Part shown: positions 1-5,842 of the stretch, one piece after another | Layout of the letters: each line of letters starts with the position of its first letter | Numbering within the stretch: position 1 is the stretch's first letter | Assembly (NCBI GenBank): GCA_023390485.1 | Contig: JAEWCT010000229.1 | Location: 1-5,842, forward strand | Direction: 5' to 3' | Source: Pseudomonadota bacterium | GTDB lineage: Bacteria; Pseudomonadota; Alphaproteobacteria; Rhizobiales; Hyphomicrobiaceae | Length of the DNA: 5,842 nucleotides | Notes under the pieces: generated by a model | Database searches by the model: none | What the model was told of the DNA's origin: nothing | What the model saw: only the letters and a program-made list of their open reading frames with translations | Position numbers and translations under genes: made by a program

Positions 1-280
1 ATCGCTCGGCCTCCAGGCAGCGTTGCGTGTCGGCCGCCTTTTCGACGAAGGACAAATCGCGCCCGAGATGATCTCCCTCATCAAACGCAACAACTGCGGC
101 AAGGCGCTCGATATCGCCCGCACCGCCCGCGACATGCACGGCGGCAATGGCATATCGGAAGAATTCCACGTCATGCGCCACATGCTGAACCTCGAAACCG
201 TGAACACCTACGAAGGCACGCACGACATTCACGCGCTGATCATCGGCCGCGCCATTACCGGTCTGCAGGCGTTCGCATGA
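1..280 (+). CDS. gcdH: Glutaryl-CoA dehydrogenase, C-terminal part (5' end outside window)
   Basis: The reading frame is open from base 2 to the TGA at 278-280, giving the last 92 residues of a protein that is usually about 395 residues long. It belongs to the acyl-CoA dehydrogenase superfamily (FAD enzymes). The run [18 protein letters not shown] is the C-terminal FAD/dimer-contact block. The signature [19 protein letters not shown] is typical of glutaryl-CoA dehydrogenase; by family knowledge its Glu (codon GAA, 212-214) is the catalytic base. The enzyme oxidises and decarboxylates glutaryl-CoA to crotonyl-CoA in the cytoplasm, in lysine, tryptophan and glutarate breakdown, passing electrons to ETF. 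The last four bases overlap the next gene (ATGA), so the two are probably co-translated. The following CoA-transferase supports the assignment over other acyl-CoA dehydrogenases. The start and N-terminal domain are not visible. Confidence 0.9.
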   Translation, partial: SLGLQAALRVGRLFDEGQIAPEMISLIKRNNCGKALDIARTARDMHGGNGISEEFHVMRHMLNLETVNTYEGTHDIHALIIGRAITGLQAFA

Positions 281-1488
281 CGGCATCGGAAGGTACGAAG
301 CCGCTCGCGGGACTGCGCGTCCTCGAGCTTGCCCGCGTTCTTGCGGGCCCCTGGGCCGGACAGACGCTCGCCGACCTCGGCGCGCACGTAATCAAGGTGG
401 AACGTCCCGAAGGTGGCGACGAGACGCGAACGTGGGGCCCACCGTTCGTCACCGGCAGCACTGGTGAAACATCGGCCGCCTACTTCCACGCGACCAACCG
501 CGGCAAGAAGTCGGTCGCAATCGATTTCGAGACGCCCGCTGGCCGCGACGTTGTGCTGGCGCTCGCGAAGGACGCCGACGTCATCATCGAAAACTTCAAA
601 GTCGGCGGACTTGCCAAATACGGCCTCGACTATGCGGCGATAAAAGCGATCAACCCCGGTGTCATCTATTGTTCGATTACCGGCTTTGGCCAGAACGGTC
701 CCTACGCCCCACGCGCCGGCTACGATTTCATCGTACAAGGCATGGGCGGCATCATGGACTTGACCGGTGCGCCGGATGGCGAGCCGCAAAAGATCGGCGT
801 CGCCTTCGCCGACATCTTTGCGGGCGTCTACGCGACGGTTGGCATTCTCGCCGCGCTGAATGCCCGAAGCGAAACCGGCGAAGGTGCGCACATCGACATG
901 GCCCTGCTCGACGCTCAGGTTTCAGTGCTCGCCAATCAGGCCATGAACTATCTCGTTTCCGGCAAAGCCCCGCGCCGCCTCGGCAACGCCCACCCGAATA
1001 TCGTCCCCTATCAGGTCTTCCCCGCCGCCGATCGCCCGATCATCATCGCGGCCGGCAACGACGGGCAATTTTCGCGCGCCTGCGCGGTGCTTGGGCTTTC
1101 CGGCCTCGAACGGGACGAACGCTTTGATACCAACGCACGCCGCGTCGCGAACCGGGCGGCACTCATCCCCCTCATAGAAGCGGCGACGGCGAAAAGATCC
1201 TCTGGCGAACTCCTGGCAGGCCTCGAAGCCGCCGGTGTCCCAGCCGGGCCCGTGAACCGGATCGATCAAACCTTTGCCGATCCGCAAGTCGTCGCCCGAG
1301 GATTGCGCCAAGACCTATCCCGCGTGGATGGAACGACGGTGCCGACGGTTCGGAGCCCAATCGTCATCAATGGTGAGCCCTGCGTGGCAAGCACCCCCAG
1401 CCCGGATCTCGGCGAGCATACGTCGGATGTTTTGGATCTGCTGGCGGTTGGACGCAACCCGTGGACGGCCTTCAGCCACGGCGAATAG
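277..1488 (+). CDS. CaiB/BaiF family (class III) CoA-transferase, probably succinyl-CoA:glutarate CoA-transferase type
   Basis: This is a complete 403-residue protein, the normal length for class III CoA-transferases. Residues 10-45 carry the family opening ([20 protein letters not shown], then [12 protein letters not shown]). Residues 75-84 ([10 protein letters not shown]), 104-107 (IENF) and 132-142 ([11 protein letters not shown]) are further family blocks. Asp179 in VAFADIFAG sits where the family has the aspartate that forms the acyl-CoA anhydride intermediate. [14 protein letters not shown] (about 234-247) is the conserved stretch after the linker. The ATG at 277 overlaps the gcdH stop, and a weak AGG lies 7 nt upstream. 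In proteobacteria a CaiB-like gene beside gcdH (gcdG in Pseudomonas; human counterpart SUGCT) is linked to glutarate activation, so I infer transfer of CoA from succinyl-CoA or a similar donor to glutarate. Sequence alone does not fix the substrate. No symbol is given for that reason. Confidence 0.88.
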   Translation: MTASEGTKPLAGLRVLELARVLAGPWAGQTLADLGAHVIKVERPEGGDETRTWGPPFVTGSTGETSAAYFHATNRGKKSVAIDFETPAGRDVVLALAKDADVIIENFKVGGLAKYGLDYAAIKAINPGVIYCSITGFGQNGPYAPRAGYDFIVQGMGGIMDLTGAPDGEPQKIGVAFADIFAGVYATVGILAALNARSETGEGAHIDMALLDAQVSVLANQAMNYLVSGKAPRRLGNAHPNIVPYQVFPAADRPIIIAAGNDGQFSRACAVLGLSGLERDERFDTNARRVANRAALIPLIEAATAKRSSGELLAGLEAAGVPAGPVNRIDQTFADPQVVARGLRQDLSRVDGTTVPTVRSPIVINGEPCVASTPSPDLGEHTSDVLDLLAVGRNPWTAFSHGE

Positions 1489-1492
1489 CGGA

Positions 1493-3364
1493 TTAAATCT
1501 CGCGTAGCTTCGGCATCGCGCTCGAAAATGTGCGCGGCGATTTCGGCCCCGTCAAATGCGCGTAGGCATCGATCGGCAACGGCTTGCCGAACAGGTAGCC
1601 TTGGATCTCGTGGCAACGGAGAAGCCGGAGCATCGAAACCTGCTCATCGTTTTCGACGCCTTCCGCCACCACGCGCAATCCCATCGCGCGGCCGAGCCCG
1701 ATGACCGAATTGACGATCGCGGCTGCATCCGAATTTTTGACCATGTCGGAAACGAAGCTGCGGTCGACCTTTATCCGGTCGAAGGGAAATGCCCGGAGCG
1801 TGCTCAGCGACGAATAACCGGTTCCGAAATCGTCGATGGCTACGCTGACGCCGAGTTCCTTGATCTCGCGCAACGTCATTTGCGCGGTCGCCGAATCCTG
1901 GATGAAGAGACTCTCCGTCACTTCAACTTCGAGCCGCTCCGCCGCGAGACCCGTCTCCGACAACACATCTCTCACGAGTTGAGCGAAATCCGACTCGACG
2001 ATCTGGGCCGCGGAAACATTGACGGAAACTCTAAGCTTAGCCTTCCATCGCGCGGCTTCCCTGCACGCCTCTCGAAGGACGAAAGCGCCCATGCCGAGAA
2101 TGGCGCCGTTGGATTCTGCGGCCGGAATGAAATCCGCAGGCGAAATCTGCCCGTGTTCCGAGTGATTCCATCTCAACAGCGCTTCAAAGCCGCCGACTGT
2201 GACCATCCGCGCATCGACCTGTGGCTGGAAGACGACCGACAGTTCCCCCTTGTCGACCGCGAGACCGACGTCGCGCTGCATAATGCGTCGCCGATGCTGT
2301 TCCCGCTGCATTTCCGATTCAAACAGCGCGTACCCGCAGCCACCTCTTTTGACACGGCGCCGCGCCGTCTCTGCATGCGCGAGCAGCGTATCCTGATCTT
2401 TGCCGTCAGCCGGGAAATTCGAAACGCCGACCACAGCGTCGATCGAAATACGCTCGCCGCTGTCGAGGTCGTAACGGCCGCTCAGACCATCAACGATCGC
2501 GCGCGCGAATGGCCTGATGCCTTCATCCTCTTCGGAAAAGGTTTTCGCGACCAAAAACTCGTCGCCGCCCAAGCGGACGATTAAATCGGACTCCGAAGCG
2601 ACCGATCGCAACCTGTCGGCGACCCGCTTCAGTACGAGGTCGCCGACCGAATGGCCGTGGAGATCGTTGATCGCTCTGAAGTCCGCGAGGTCGACATGGA
2701 AGATGCCGACCGGCCGCGCCATCTCGTCGGCGCGCTGCAGGACGAGCGCAAGCCGCTTCCGGAGCGTTGCCCGGTTGCCGAGGCCCGTCAACGGATCGAA
2801 GAAGGCAAGCTCGTTGAGCTTGGAACGCGCATCCGTACTCTCGATCGCCATTGCGCAGATCTGGACACACTTGGCGACGATCAGGCGCTCGACGTCCGTC
2901 GCTCCGCGCGATTTGCGGAAATAGAATGCAAATGCCCCGAGCACGCGCCCGTCGGCTGCAACGATCGGGCTCGACCAGCAGGCGCGCAGCCCATATGGCA
3001 AAGCGAGGTTTCTATAATTCTCCCAAAGCGGATCGCTTTCGATGTCCTGAACTTCAACCGGCGCCCTTCGGAATATTGCAGTACCACACGAACCGACGTT
3101 GGGCCCGATGACGATACCGTTCAGCTGTTGGGAGTCTCCGGGAAGGCTTGGACCCGCGATAAAGCTCAGGCGCCCGTCATCATCGACGCCGATGATCGAA
3201 CAAATGACTTCCGAGGCCAGCGCTTCGACTTCATGGCAAAGCAGCGTCATCATGCGGAAGAGCGACTCGCCGGAAGCGATCCCGACAAGCATCTCCCGCT
3301 GGAGAACTTGTAGCCGCTCCTTGACGTAGTCCGCGTTTGCGATCGGGGGCCCGCTCAGCATCAT
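1493..3364 (-). CDS. GAF-GGDEF-EAL protein: sensor-regulated c-di-GMP phosphodiesterase/diguanylate cyclase
   Basis: A 623-residue soluble protein with no membrane segment. Domain order: GAF sensor at about 20-175 (GSCGTAIFRRAPVEV, DPLWENYR, LRACWSSPI), a short signalling helix (about 168-188), GGDEF at about 189-350, and EAL at about 362-605. The GGDEF part has DPLTGLGNR (190-198), Asp225, Asn233, Asp242 and an exact RLGGDEF (264-270). The inhibitory-site RxxD is S257-E-S-D260 here, so the Arg is missing. The usual ALYxAK-like end motif reads TARRRVKRGG. The EAL part looks intact: E394-A-L with LLRW, Asn449, Glu481 and Glu484, DDFGTGYSSL (511-520), Lys532, Asp534, Glu568, and QGYLFGKPL (588-596). 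I infer phosphodiesterase activity (c-di-GMP to pGpG) tuned by GAF and perhaps GGDEF-bound GTP; residual cyclase activity is possible. The start is the first of two adjacent ATGs; the SD is poor (AAGAAG, 13 nt upstream). It ends 4 nt from the convergent CoA-transferase gene. Confidence 0.93.
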   Translation of the reverse strand: MMLSGPPIANADYVKERLQVLQREMLVGIASGESLFRMMTLLCHEVEALASEVICSIIGVDDDGRLSFIAGPSLPGDSQQLNGIVIGPNVGSCGTAIFRRAPVEVQDIESDPLWENYRNLALPYGLRACWSSPIVAADGRVLGAFAFYFRKSRGATDVERLIVAKCVQICAMAIESTDARSKLNELAFFDPLTGLGNRATLRKRLALVLQRADEMARPVGIFHVDLADFRAINDLHGHSVGDLVLKRVADRLRSVASESDLIVRLGGDEFLVAKTFSEEDEGIRPFARAIVDGLSGRYDLDSGERISIDAVVGVSNFPADGKDQDTLLAHAETARRRVKRGGCGYALFESEMQREQHRRRIMQRDVGLAVDKGELSVVFQPQVDARMVTVGGFEALLRWNHSEHGQISPADFIPAAESNGAILGMGAFVLREACREAARWKAKLRVSVNVSAAQIVESDFAQLVRDVLSETGLAAERLEVEVTESLFIQDSATAQMTLREIKELGVSVAIDDFGTGYSSLSTLRAFPFDRIKVDRSFVSDMVKNSDAAAIVNSVIGLGRAMGLRVVAEGVENDEQVSMLRLLRCHEIQGYLFGKPLPIDAYAHLTGPKSPRTFSSAMPKLREI

Positions 3365-3484
3365 CGCCCGACAATCGCTTCTTTGCGCCGCACGGCATTT
3401 ACCTATAATGGAACCTGCCCATTGTAGAGCTTCGTATGTAAAGAAAAAGTTGCGGAGAGTTTAATCTCAAATGCACCAATGTTT

Positions 3485-3583
3485 GGATCGGCAATATCGG
3501 CGATCGAAGCCGCAAATTGGCTAAAGGAAGTTTGCTGGATGCTCGGATTGGGACAAGTGCGAACGAGCTGAACTTGCCGATCT
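3485..3583. repeat. Spaced 9-bp inverted repeat with nested stems (possible structured element)
   Basis: GATCGGCAA at 3486-3494 is the exact reverse complement of TTGCCGATC at 3574-3582, with one more G:T pair outside (3485/3583). The 79-nt interior contains smaller complementary pairs: CGGC/GCCG (3498-3501/3509-3512) and GCTCG/CGAGC (3541-3545/3564-3568). Folded as RNA this would be a closing stem with internal hairpins, a multibranch shape. As DNA it could be paired half-sites for a regulator or the remnant of a small repeat element. I do not recognise it as a known RNA family. A 9-bp match at this spacing may arise by chance. Confidence 0.25.
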
Positions 3584-3643
3584 TCCTCTGGACACATTTG
3601 CAAACGTTAACGCCAGCCGGCCGGATCGTTCACTGGACGCCGA

Positions 3644-3820
3644 ATGATCGGGCTCAGCGGGCACGCCGGCCCTAGCGGTAGGACGCCGCAGTCCCAAGAC
3701 CGTCAAACTCCGGTCCCCGCGGCAGCCGATGATCGGCCCGCGCGAGAGGCCGTTCGCGAGACGTTGCCGGAGGCGTTCAACGGCCGGGATCGCGCCCAGT
3801 TGAATTATCCCGTTTCGTAG
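3644..3820 (+). CDS. Possible small hypothetical protein (58 aa)
   Basis: An ATG-started frame of 58 codons ends at TAG 3818-3820, 59 nt before the glucan gene and on the same strand. I do not recognise the product. The first half is rich in Gly, Pro, Ser and Gln. The second half is charged and helix-like (ARDRPAR-type composition, with REAVRETLPEAFNGRDRAQL at about 34-53). Counting by hand, GC by codon position is roughly 72%, 59% and 74%, the order expected for coding DNA in this genome. Against it: no clear Shine-Dalgarno (only GGA at 3635-3637), no signal peptide or membrane segment, and a minus-strand frame is open across the same bases. It could be a small gene, the tail of a decayed gene, or chance. 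Confidence 0.2.
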   Translation: MIGLSGHAGPSGRTPQSQDRQTPVPAAADDRPAREAVRETLPEAFNGRDRAQLNYPVS

Positions 3821-3830
3821 CAGATATAGG
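3800..3830 (+). promoter_or_regulatory. Candidate sigma-70-type promoter for the opgG-family gene
   Basis: TTGAAT at 3800-3805 resembles a -35 box (TTGACA, 5 of 6). TATAGG at 3825-3830 resembles a -10 box with a 19-bp spacer, or GATATA (3823-3828) with a 17-bp spacer. Transcription would begin roughly 40 nt before the ATG at 3880. Alphaproteobacterial promoters are often loose matches, so this is only a candidate. It overlaps the 3' end of the doubtful 58-codon frame. Confidence 0.3.
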
Positions 3831-3879
3831 CTGCGCCACACTGTTACTTCCCGCCCACTATTGGTGACATCGAAACAAC

Positions 3880-5448
3880 ATGCCTTTCATGCTTGATCGT
3901 CGACACGTCTTGGCCGGTGCCCTGACCAGCACCATGGTGGGATGGAGCAGCAGACCCGCAATGAGCGCGGCGCCGATTGGAGCCGCCGAACTTGGTGCCC
4001 CACAGCCGTTCTCCTTTGACGACCTGAAGCAAAAGGCGAAGGCGCTATCCAAGGAGGCCTACGCCGCTCCTCCGCAACCGGACGCCGGTGACCCCCTGAA
4101 GGGCATGACCTTCGATACGTTTGCCCAAGCCGTCTACAAGCCCGAGATGGAACTCTGGCGCGGCATTCCGGGCGCCCAGACGGTCCGGCTCTTCCCGCAA
4201 GGCCGATTCTATGCCGAACCCGTCGGCATCTACGTGATCGAAAACAATACCGCGCGCGAGGTACTCTACAGCCCCGACTACTTCAACATGCCGGGCGACC
4301 ACCCACTGCGGAAATTGAAATCGGCAGGCTTCGCCGGTTTCCGGTTGATGTCTCGCGGCGGCACGAGCGACTGGCTCGCCTATCTCGGAGCAGCCTATTT
4401 CCGCGCCTCCGATCCCTACGACCAGTACGGCGGATCTGCCCGCGGCCTCGCGATCAACACCGGCGAGCCGGAGGAATTTCCGCGCTTTACGAACTTCTGG
4501 CTGGAGCCGAACAGCAGCGGCATGACCATCTACGCGCTGCTCGAAGGCAAGAGCGTGACGGGCGCCTACCGCATGGACAGCCGGCGCATCGAAGGCGGTC
4601 AAGGCGGCGCTTTGCAGGACATCGAGTGCGAGCTTTATTTCCGTGCACCGATTCATTTGCTCGGCATCGCGCCTTTGACCGGCATGTTCTGGTACGGCGA
4701 AAATTCCGGATCCTTCCGCGGCGACTGGCGCCCCGAGGTTCACGATTGCGATGGCCTCTCGATGTGGACCGGCCGCGGCGAACGCATCTGGCGTCCCCTG
4801 TCCAATCCGCCGCGCATCGTCACCAACAGCTTCCTCGATGAAAATCCGAAGGGCTACGGGCTAATCCAGCGCGACCGCAATTTCGAGAACTACCAGGACG
4901 ACAGCCTGTTTTACGACCGGCGGCCGAGCATGTGGGTCGAGCCGCTGTCGGATTGGGGCGACGGGTCCATCAAGCTGGTTCAGCTCCCGACGCCGAACGA
5001 AACCGAAGACAACATCGTCGCCTTCTGGAACCCCGAGCAACCGGTCGAAGCAGGTTCCGTGGTCAACGCGCGCTACCGGCTGTATTGGGGCCTGGACTCG
5101 CCGCCCGCTGGCGATGTTGCGCGCATCGTCGCAACGCGCATCGGCCTTGGCGGTCTCGGCGGTCGCGACCTCGACCTTCGCCACACCAAACCCGGCGCGC
5201 GAAAATTCATGATCGACGTCGAAGGCAAGACCTTGGAGAACGAGATTCGCGGAGGCCCGCAAGTAGTCGTGACGTCGTCGCACGGCACCATCAGCGGGGT
5301 CGAAGCATTCCCTGTCATCGGCACTAAGCGCTGGCGCATGATGTTCGACTTGGGAGACCTGAACGGGCAGGCCGCCGACATCCGCGCCTATCTCGCGAAG
5401 GACGGCCAAGCGCTCAGTGAAACCTGGATCTACCAGATTTTCCCCTGA
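3880..5448 (+). CDS. opgG: Periplasmic glucan biosynthesis protein, OpgG/OpgD (MdoG) family, Tat-exported
   Basis: A complete 522-residue protein, the usual family length (510-550). An N-terminal signal has paired Arg7-Arg8 (LDRRHVLAGAL), a hydrophobic stretch at about 9-22 and likely cleavage near Ala30-31, suggesting twin-arginine export. The mature part starts with FSFDDLKQKAKAL (44-56). Family blocks follow: LYSPDYFNM (129-137), SAGFAGFRLMS (148-158), LGAAYFRASD (169-178), GLAINTGEPEEFPRFTNFWL (189-208), GIAPLTGMFWYGEN (262-275), HDCDGLSMW (288-296), IWRPLSNP (303-310), FYDRRPSMWVEP (344-355), NIVAFWNPEQP (378-388) and ALSETWIYQIFP at the end. The family acts on osmoregulated periplasmic glucans; E. 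coli OpgG and OpgD are placed in GH186 beta-1,2-glucanases, and the conserved Asp/Glu in these blocks include catalytic candidates. The Tat signal and YRLYWG (399-404) lean towards OpgD, so the symbol is a family label. No opgH lies beside it. GGTGA 12 nt upstream is a weak RBS; Met4 is an alternative start. Confidence 0.92.
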   Translation: MPFMLDRRHVLAGALTSTMVGWSSRPAMSAAPIGAAELGAPQPFSFDDLKQKAKALSKEAYAAPPQPDAGDPLKGMTFDTFAQAVYKPEMELWRGIPGAQTVRLFPQGRFYAEPVGIYVIENNTAREVLYSPDYFNMPGDHPLRKLKSAGFAGFRLMSRGGTSDWLAYLGAAYFRASDPYDQYGGSARGLAINTGEPEEFPRFTNFWLEPNSSGMTIYALLEGKSVTGAYRMDSRRIEGGQGGALQDIECELYFRAPIHLLGIAPLTGMFWYGENSGSFRGDWRPEVHDCDGLSMWTGRGERIWRPLSNPPRIVTNSFLDENPKGYGLIQRDRNFENYQDDSLFYDRRPSMWVEPLSDWGDGSIKLVQLPTPNETEDNIVAFWNPEQPVEAGSVVNARYRLYWGLDSPPAGDVARIVATRIGLGGLGGRDLDLRHTKPGARKFMIDVEGKTLENEIRGGPQVVVTSSHGTISGVEAFPVIGTKRWRMMFDLGDLNGQAADIRAYLAKDGQALSETWIYQIFP

Positions 5449-5648
5449 ACTCCGGCTTCTTAAGCAGCGGAATGCGGGTCGCCTTTTGGAGCGGCCTAAC
5501 GGAACGATAGCCCCGTCGCGAGGTTCACCTTAAGTTTCGGCTTCAAGATGCGCTGAGCCTCGCGGTCGGATGTCGATCGAAGAGGACAGAGCCTCTTGCA
5601 GCAGGTCTGCAAGGTTCTCCTCTTCTTCTAGATCGGAGGCATTGGCAC
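5449..5648 (+). promoter_or_regulatory. Structured spacer / possible 5' leader of the downstream gene
   Basis: This 200-bp spacer holds several inverted repeats. A small bulged hairpin (5452-5470) follows the opgG-family stop by 3 nt, without an adjacent T-run. CGCGAGG (5517-5523) pairs with CCTCGCG (5558-5564) around an inner CTTAAG/CTT-C-AAG stem. GAAGAGGA (5579-5586) pairs exactly with TCCTCTTC (5618-5625), enclosing CTTGCAG/CTGCAAG (5595-5601/5607-5613). An alternative partner for AAGAGG is the earlier CCTCTT at 5592-5597. GCCTC (5591-5595) could also pair with GAGGC (5636-5640), which includes part of the Shine-Dalgarno. These pairings exclude one another, as in a leader that controls translation, but nothing here matches a riboswitch I know. 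A clear promoter was not found, so read-through from the upstream gene is possible. Confidence 0.3.
5635..5639 (+). promoter_or_regulatory. Shine-Dalgarno GGAGG for the gene at 5649
   Basis: GGAGG lies 9 nt before the ATG at 5649. It is the strongest ribosome binding site in the window and fixes the start of the last gene, favouring this ATG over the in-window ATG at 5570 in another frame. Confidence 0.8.
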
Positions 5649-5842
5649 ATGGTCACCACAGACCAATTGCGGGCACTCTTTCCCGATGAAGCCGAGCTCG
5701 AAGTCTACGCTCCGCCATCTCCGATCGATCAGCGCGATATTCTTTTGGGCGGCGAGCTGAAGCGCTGGACCGGCCCAACCGTTCCCGTGCGCTCCGCGAT
5801 ATGCGTTCGCAGACTCGACGGCGCGCTCGAGCAGATCAACCT
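5649..5842 (+). CDS. Probable NADP-dependent glyceraldehyde-3-phosphate dehydrogenase (GapN-like aldehyde dehydrogenase), N-terminal part
   Basis: An open frame of 64 codons runs off the window end. It begins MVTTDQLRALFPDEAELEV and continues with SPIDQRDILLGGELKRW, TGPTVPVRSAICVR and DGALEQIN. This layout (LFP near the start, PIDQR, a short LxGGELKxWxGP strand and VRSxICVR) is what I recall from the N-terminus of bacterial proteins annotated as NADP-dependent glyceraldehyde-3-phosphate dehydrogenase in the aldehyde dehydrogenase superfamily. Those enzymes are cytoplasmic, about 500 residues long, and oxidise glyceraldehyde-3-phosphate to 3-phosphoglycerate, making NADPH without ATP. The Rossmann fold and the catalytic Cys and Glu lie beyond the window, so function rests on N-terminal resemblance only. 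Another aldehyde dehydrogenase is possible. The start is well supported by GGAGG 9 nt upstream. Confidence 0.7.
   Translation, partial: MVTTDQLRALFPDEAELEVYAPPSPIDQRDILLGGELKRWTGPTVPVRSAICVRRLDGALEQIN

Larger units (their letters stand above)
3365..3879. other. 515-bp intergenic region between divergent genes
   Basis: This spacer separates the minus-strand c-di-GMP gene from the plus-strand glucan gene, so it must hold both promoters. GC falls to about 35% at 3421-3480 against roughly 60% in the flanking genes. In that dip a TACAAT hexamer on the minus strand (3421-3426) could be a -10 for the c-di-GMP gene, but no good -35 lies 16-18 bp away. A perfect TATAAT (3404-3409) faces the plus strand and also lacks a convincing -35. 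Minus-strand reading frames at 3403-3603 and 3521-3841 are open; the first has only about half GC at third positions and neither has a Shine-Dalgarno, so I do not call them genes. The other contents are listed separately. No tRNA, terminator with a T-run, or transposon end was recognised. Confidence 0.6.

Noticed and set aside
229..891. 220-codon minus-strand open frame inside the CoA-transferase gene
   Set aside because: It is antisense to a gene with clear family motifs across its full length. Long open antisense frames are common in high-GC DNA.
1556..2584. 342-codon plus-strand frame opposite the GGDEF-EAL gene
   Set aside because: It is the complement of a fully recognisable EAL and GGDEF domain. 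Its translation shows no family motif and it has no convincing ribosome site.
3404..3409. Perfect TATAAT on the plus strand
   Set aside because: The best -35-like hexamer (TTGCGC, 15 bp upstream) is poor, and no confident gene starts within 400 bp downstream. It is probably chance in an AT-rich stretch.
3521..3841. 106-codon minus-strand frame in the intergenic region
   Set aside because: The product is rich in Arg and Ser with no recognisable motif and no Shine-Dalgarno, and it overlaps the better composed plus-strand frame at 3644-3820.
4045..4743. 232-codon minus-strand frame inside the glucan gene
   Set aside because: It is antisense to conserved MdoG-family blocks and has no independent support.
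5452..5470. Hairpin just after the opgG-family stop as a rho-independent terminator
   Set aside because: The stem is short, carries a 2-nt bulge and has no T-run directly after it; the nearest TTTT is 14 nt further on.
5570..5689. ATG frame of 39 codons (MSIEEDRASCSR...) before and across the GapN-like start
   Set aside because: It is Ser/Arg-rich with no ribosome site, and it runs out of frame through a start that has a strong GGAGG.

Overview
The window reads as high-GC alphaproteobacterial DNA, most likely Hyphomicrobiales (Rhizobiales). This is inferred from gene content and codon use, since no rRNA or other phylogenetic marker is present. It holds two complete plus-strand genes, one complete minus-strand gene, and a partial gene at each edge.

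Left block (1-1488, plus strand): the 3' end of a glutaryl-CoA dehydrogenase gene (gcdH) overlaps by 4 bp (ATGA) a class III (CaiB/BaiF) CoA-transferase gene. Together they fit the end of the lysine/tryptophan/glutarate degradation route. The transferase would activate glutarate with a CoA donor, and the dehydrogenase would convert glutaryl-CoA to crotonyl-CoA.

Middle (1493-3364, minus strand): a GAF-GGDEF-EAL protein, a soluble sensor-regulated c-di-GMP enzyme. It converges on the CoA-transferase gene with only 4 nt between the stop codons. Its EAL site is intact. Its GGDEF site keeps the signature, but the inhibitory RxxD site is lost and the domain's C-terminal motif is unusual.

Intergenic 3365-3879: 515 bp between two divergent genes. 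It contains an AT-rich dip, a spaced 9-bp inverted repeat, a weak 58-codon plus-strand ORF and a plausible promoter.

Right block (3880-5842, plus strand): a Tat-exported OpgG/OpgD (MdoG) family periplasmic glucan protein with no opgH next to it. A 200-bp spacer with several inverted repeats follows. Then comes the first 64 codons of a protein whose N-terminus resembles NADP-dependent glyceraldehyde-3-phosphate dehydrogenase (GapN-like aldehyde dehydrogenase), with a strong Shine-Dalgarno.

No mobile element, CRISPR array, tRNA or rRNA was seen. Most of the window is ordinary chromosomal metabolism and signalling. The less explained parts are the two intergenic regions. I found no convincing undescribed multi-gene system.
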